9,525 bases of DNA from an uncultured archaeon (GTDB lineage: Archaea > Thermoproteota > Nitrososphaeria > Nitrososphaerales > CALBXV01): contig CALBXV010000127.1 in assembly GCA_937890045.1 (NCBI GenBank), positions 1 to 9,525 of the forward strand. Reading direction: 5' to 3'. The notes beneath the pieces are model-generated. The model was not told the origin of the DNA and made no database searches. It saw only the letters and a list, made by a program, of their open reading frames with translations. This document shows positions 6,690 to 9,525 of the stretch, piece after piece; the stretch's first letter is position 1, and each line of letters begins with the position of its first letter. The position numbers and the translations under genes are program-made.

Positions 6690-8015
6690 TTATATATTAT
6701 TAATTGATTTAGTAATTAGATCTAAAGATATTCCGGCTTCATTTTCACTTAAAGTTAATGGAGGTAGCAATCGAACTGTACTACCATATGTTCCACAAGT
6801 ACTAACTAATAGACCAGATTTCATACACAAATTTACTAACGCTCTAGCTTCATCTGGAGCAGGAACTTTCGTTTTTCTGTCTTTAACAAGTTCAAACGCT
6901 AACATAAGCCCTTTACCCCTTACATCTCCAATTATATTATTTTTTTTCATTAAATCTTTTAAACCATCCATTAATTGTTTTCCTCTCATCTCAGCATTTT
7001 TATCTAATTTTTCTTTTTGAATTATTTCTAATGTCGACAATCCAGCAGTCATAGATAACAAATTTCCTCCAAATGTAGATCCCCAATCTCCAGGTTTCCA
7101 GTTTTGCATTAATTTTTCAGTAGCAACTAACGCGCCAATAGGTAATCCACCGCCGAGGACTTTCCCAATAGTCATCATATCAGGTTCTATATCAAAATGC
7201 TCCATTCCAAACATTTTTCCAGTTCGTCCAAATCCTGTTTGTACTTCATCAGCAATAAACAAGATGTCATGATCTTTACAAAGTTTTTTTATACGTTTCA
7301 TATAAGAATTCGAAGGTACTTGATATCCACCTGAACCTCCAATAGGCTCCATTATTATTGCTCCAACATCTTCTGGTGGAACTAAAGTGGTTAATAAATT
7401 TTCAACATAATTTGCAGCTGCATCATGTGCATCAAAATTATCTAATCCAAAAGGATTTCTATAGCTATCTGGATATGGAGCATGTATTACTCCAGAAGAT
7501 AATGGAACTAAGTTTTTTCTAAAAGAAGATTTCATACCTGTTAGTGAATTAGTAGCTAGTGTTCTTCCATGATATGATGGGAATAGAGAGATTATTGATA
7601 ATTTTTTAGTTCTTGTTAGTGATAAAGCCATTTCTACAGCTTCAGAACCAGACGCGCCAAAGGATATACGGGAATTTTTAAGCGTATTAAAAGGTATTAA
7701 TTCTTTTATTTTTTCTGCTAATTGAATATGAGGTTCAAATGTAGCAAAGAATATACTATGAGCAAGAATATTCTGCATTTGTTTATTGATAGAATCAACT
7801 ACTTCTTTACGTTTATATCCTACACCCATAACAGCAGCGCCTGCTGTTAAGTCTAAATATGTATTTCCGTCTACATCTTCAACCATATTATCATAACCGC
7901 GTTTAATTGCTATTGGAAGATAATGAGCATGTGCATGAGATACAGATTTTTGTTCTCTTTCAACTAGAGCTTTACTTTTAGGTCCTGGGGGGTCTACAAT
8001 TATTTTAGGATTCAA
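6690..8015 (-). CDS. Class III PLP-dependent aminotransferase (4-aminobutyrate aminotransferase-like)
   Basis: This 441-residue protein is a full-length class III (omega) aminotransferase, of the group that includes 4-aminobutyrate, ornithine and beta-alanine transaminases. It moves an amino group, usually to 2-oxoglutarate or pyruvate, in the cytosol. Motifs: N-terminal PPGPKSKALVEREQ (9-22), VEDVDGNTYLDL (45-56), GASGSEAVEMAL (120-131), YHGRT (148-152), EPIGGSGG (223-230), FIADEVQTGFGRTG (253-266) with Asp256 expected to contact the PLP nitrogen, and TIGKVLGGGLPIGA (282-295) with Lys285 as the Schiff-base lysine. The start is TTG: an in-frame TGA stands four codons upstream, no ATG occurs between, and the next Met (44) would remove the conserved PGPKSK segment. 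It is the first gene after a 97-bp gap following coxS and precedes nadE by 47 bp. The exact amine donor is not predictable; GABA, a longer omega-amino acid or an amino alcohol are all possible. Confidence 0.91.
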   Translation of the reverse strand: MNPKIIVDPPGPKSKALVEREQKSVSHAHAHYLPIAIKRGYDNMVEDVDGNTYLDLTAGAAVMGVGYKRKEVVDSINKQMQNILAHSIFFATFEPHIQLAEKIKELIPFNTLKNSRISFGASGSEAVEMALSLTRTKKLSIISLFPSYHGRTLATNSLTGMKSSFRKNLVPLSSGVIHAPYPDSYRNPFGLDNFDAHDAAANYVENLLTTLVPPEDVGAIIMEPIGGSGGYQVPSNSYMKRIKKLCKDHDILFIADEVQTGFGRTGKMFGMEHFDIEPDMMTIGKVLGGGLPIGALVATEKLMQNWKPGDWGSTFGGNLLSMTAGLSTLEIIQKEKLDKNAEMRGKQLMDGLKDLMKKNNIIGDVRGKGLMLAFELVKDRKTKVPAPDEARALVNLCMKSGLLVSTCGTYGSTVRLLPPLTLSENEAGISLDLITKSINNI

Positions 8016-8112
8016 TGTAATATGTTTTCAGATTAAGATTCTAATAAATTTTAACTATTGAAAGGATGATATAAACGTGAGATTAGAGAAGTATTAACAT
8101 AGGAATAACAAT
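8016..8112 (-). promoter_or_regulatory. Longest intergenic gap; candidate promoter for aminotransferase-nadE-coxL-coxG
   Basis: This 97-bp gap between coxS and the aminotransferase is the longest non-coding stretch in the window. On the - strand it holds TTTATATC (complement of 8068-8075), which resembles an archaeal TATA box or a loose -35, and TAAAAT (complement of 8048-8053), one mismatch from a bacterial -10 and 33-38 bases before the TTG start. The pair TTTATA/TAAAAT is spaced 16 bases apart. In DNA this A+T-rich such matches are common, so the call rests mainly on gap length. No clear terminator for coxS is visible. Confidence 0.25.
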
Positions 8113-8574
8113 TTATTTTTTAGATAAATCTTTAACAGCCTTAATTATTTTAGTATAACCAGTACAACGGCAGATATTACCAACAAGATAATCTCTAATA
8201 GTATCTTCATCAGGATTCTTATTTTCATCTAATAATGCTTTAACACTCATAACAAAACCAGGTGTACAATAGCCACATTGTAAAGCAGCATTATCAACAA
8301 ATGATTGTTGTACAGGATCCAATATTTCATTCTTTTTTAATCCTTCAATAGTTAATATATTAGAACCATTAACTTTAACACCAAATGTCATACATGAATA
8401 AACAGCTTTTCCATCTAGAATAACAGTACACGAACCACAACCACCAGTATCACAACCTTGTTTTGTACCTGTAAATCCTAATTTTTCTCGTAGAATAAAA
8501 TTAAGTGTTTCATACGGTTCAACATATAGTTTATAATTTTGATTATTAACAATTAATGAAATTTTAACACTCAA
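8113..8574 (-). CDS. coxS: CoxS-like [2Fe-2S] small subunit of molybdenum hydroxylase
   Basis: This 153-residue iron-sulfur subunit passes electrons from the Mo centre to FAD in xanthine-dehydrogenase/CO-dehydrogenase-type enzymes. The plant-type ferredoxin N-domain contains GCDTGGCGSCTV with Cys41, Cys46 and Cys49 plus Cys61 for one [2Fe-2S] cluster. The C-terminal helical domain contains QCGYCTPGFVMS (Cys100, Cys103) and NICRCTGY (Cys135, Cys137) for the second. All eight ligands are present and the length is normal. The start is TTG at 8574: an in-frame stop lies three codons upstream and there is no ATG before residue 62, which would remove the first cluster. TTG overlaps the coxM stop as TTGA, so translation is probably coupled to coxM. 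The order large subunit, M, S on one strand suggests a single heterotrimer. Recognition is very secure as a family member; whether the enzyme oxidises CO is not known. Confidence 0.95.
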   Translation of the reverse strand: MSVKISLIVNNQNYKLYVEPYETLNFILREKLGFTGTKQGCDTGGCGSCTVILDGKAVYSCMTFGVKVNGSNILTIEGLKKNEILDPVQQSFVDNAALQCGYCTPGFVMSVKALLDENKNPDEDTIRDYLVGNICRCTGYTKIIKAVKDLSKK

Positions 8575-9452
8575 TTCAGATTAACACCAAGACGATTTAG
8601 AGATTTAAGAATTACTTTTTTAATTATAACAGGATATAATTTTTTTCTATAATTAGATGATGCGCGGACATCATCAATTGGATTAACATCATCAAAAATT
8701 AATTTAGAAGATTTATTAATAATATTTAGATTAGGAATTTGATTTATGAGAGAATTTTCTACATTAATCGCTCGTATTATTTTATTACCAATACCACCTC
8801 CTAATGCTATTCTAACATATTTAATACATTTATTTTCATCAAGTTGAATTTGTATTGAAGCGTTAACTAACGCCCAATCATTTCCAGTTAACGCAAATTT
8901 TTCAAACGCGCCAGCAGAATTTGATAAGTTAGGAATTAGTAATTCACGGACAAATTCACCAGATTGTAAAATAGTAAAGAAATAGTCTATAAAAAATTCA
9001 TCTATTGGAACAGATCTTTCACCATTACTAGAAGATATAATAACTTTAGAATCAGAAGATACTAAACTAACTGGTAAATCATAAAATGGTATACTAGCAC
9101 AAATAGTTCCTCCAATAGTAGCAACATTCTTAACTTGAATTGGATGAATTTGTTTAAGAGAATCGCTAATAGAAGAATAAGAATGAGAACCAGTTATAAT
9201 AGAGTTATTTTCCATTTGGTTAAAAGTAACTGACGTTTCAATTTTCAGAGAGTTATTTACTTCGATAATATTTATTAAATTCAAATTTTTGAGATCTATT
9301 AGAACATTGATATCAGATAATAATCCTTTATGAGCAAGTTCATAAATTGTTGTACCTCCACCTATTATTCTAGAGTTATCAGGATATTTTTCTAGAAGAA
9401 TATATAATTCATCGTAATTTAAGGGAGTGAAATATAAATTTGGTTTGAACAT
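8571..9452 (-). CDS. coxM: CoxM-like FAD-binding medium subunit of molybdenum hydroxylase
   Basis: This is a 293-residue FAD subunit counted from the ATG at 9452. Family blocks: the opening FKPNLYFTPLNYDELYILLE, RIIGGGTTIYELA (first FAD pyrophosphate loop, usually AGGqSL), NVATIGGTICASIPFYDLP (second FAD loop, usually ATIGGNlah with dPA), GERSVPIDEFFIDYFFTILQSGEF, and the C-terminal DVRASSNYRKKLYPVIIKKVI (usually DxRaSaeYR). It takes electrons from the CoxS clusters and delivers them to a quinone or other acceptor. A GTG at 9461 gives three more residues and overlaps the upstream stop (GTGA), but the ATG at 9452 has an excellent Shine-Dalgarno AGGTGA with a 5-base spacer, so I prefer the ATG. 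The 3' end overlaps coxS by 4 bases (TTGA). The upstream gene is a CoxL-type large subunit cut by the window edge. Family assignment is secure; substrate is unknown. Confidence 0.93.
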   Translation of the reverse strand: MFKPNLYFTPLNYDELYILLEKYPDNSRIIGGGTTIYELAHKGLLSDINVLIDLKNLNLINIIEVNNSLKIETSVTFNQMENNSIITGSHSYSSISDSLKQIHPIQVKNVATIGGTICASIPFYDLPVSLVSSDSKVIISSSNGERSVPIDEFFIDYFFTILQSGEFVRELLIPNLSNSAGAFEKFALTGNDWALVNASIQIQLDENKCIKYVRIALGGGIGNKIIRAINVENSLINQIPNLNIINKSSKLIFDDVNPIDDVRASSNYRKKLYPVIIKKVILKSLNRLGVNLN

Positions 9453-9457
9453 TAAAT

Positions 9458-9463
9458 TCACCT
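9458..9463 (-). promoter_or_regulatory. Ribosome binding site deciding the coxM start
   Basis: The - strand sequence AGGTGA includes the stop codon of the upstream large-subunit gene and lies 5 bases before the ATG at 9452. It favours that ATG over the overlapping GTG at 9461 and suggests translational coupling. Confidence 0.65.
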
Positions 9464-9525
9464 ATCAGATAATTCATCTAGAATCTTTTCAGGAGTTAGA
9501 GGTAAAGTGTTAATTTTTACACCTA
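9458..9525 (-). CDS. C-terminal end of a CoxL-like molybdopterin-binding large subunit (truncated by window edge)
   Basis: Only the last 21 codons and a TGA stop are in the window (in frame from 9523 downward). The peptide begins GVKINTLPLTPEKILDEL, which matches the typical C-terminus of CoxL-like large subunits, where a conserved Gv.i...PlTPe.il motif ends the protein. The complete second large subunit in this window ends in a diverged version of the same motif (EIDKMPAKPDYILNLL). Its stop is directly linked to coxM, giving the order large-M-S. The active-site loop is outside the window, so form I or form II cannot be decided. With so little sequence the call rests on the C-terminal motif together with its position before coxM. 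Confidence 0.7.
   Translation of the reverse strand, partial: GVKINTLPLTPEKILDELSDR

Noticed and set aside
8104..8117. AATAA/TTATT inverted repeat at the coxS stop as a terminator
   Set aside because: The stem is 5 bp of A/T only and no T-run follows on the transcribed strand; this is expected by chance in such A+T-rich DNA.
1..9525. Search for CRISPR arrays, tRNA or rRNA genes, insertion sequences, toxin-antitoxin or defence genes
   Set aside because: No spaced direct repeats, tRNA cloverleaf, transposase-like frame or defence-type domain was seen; nearly every base is in an ordinary metabolic gene.

Overview
The window is strongly A+T-rich and tightly packed with metabolic genes. Arginine is mostly AGA, spacers are short, and there are no mobile elements, RNA genes or CRISPR arrays. 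The gene set (hydantoinase B, REDY/HapK protein, LLM flavin oxidoreductase, several CO-dehydrogenase-like molybdenum hydroxylase subunits, ammonia-type NAD synthase, class III aminotransferase) suggests a low-GC heterotrophic prokaryote, plausibly marine. SAR202-type Chloroflexota would fit. An archaeon cannot be excluded, because the NAD synthase and aminotransferase resemble families also common in archaea. The taxonomic guess is weak and no phylogenetic marker is present.

Layout: two convergent gene blocks meet at about 3022-3041. The left block (+ strand, 1-3021) holds the 3' part of a HyuB-type hydantoinase/oxoprolinase gene, a small REDY/HapK-like gene and a luciferase-like flavin or F420 oxidoreductase. 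The right block (- strand, read from 9525 down to 3042) starts with the last 21 codons of a molybdopterin-binding large subunit. It continues with coxM-like (FAD), coxS-like (2x[2Fe-2S]), a class III aminotransferase, nadE, a complete second large subunit with the form II loop AYRGAGR, and coxG-like.

How the genes may work together: large subunit, FAD subunit and Fe-S subunit are joined by 4-base stop/start overlaps (GTGA, TTGA) and should form one heterotrimeric molybdenum hydroxylase. The second large subunit comes with coxG but has no M or S gene of its own inside the window, so it may share the upstream M/S pair. The form II loop lacks the active-site cysteine of true CO dehydrogenase, so CO should not be assumed as substrate. 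HyuB (with HyuA expected upstream), the aminotransferase and the hydroxylases could together degrade N-heterocycles or lactams, but this is speculative.

No gene-free stretch exceeds 300 bases. The longest, 97 bp at 8016-8112, may hold a promoter for the aminotransferase-nadE-coxL-coxG part of the - strand block.
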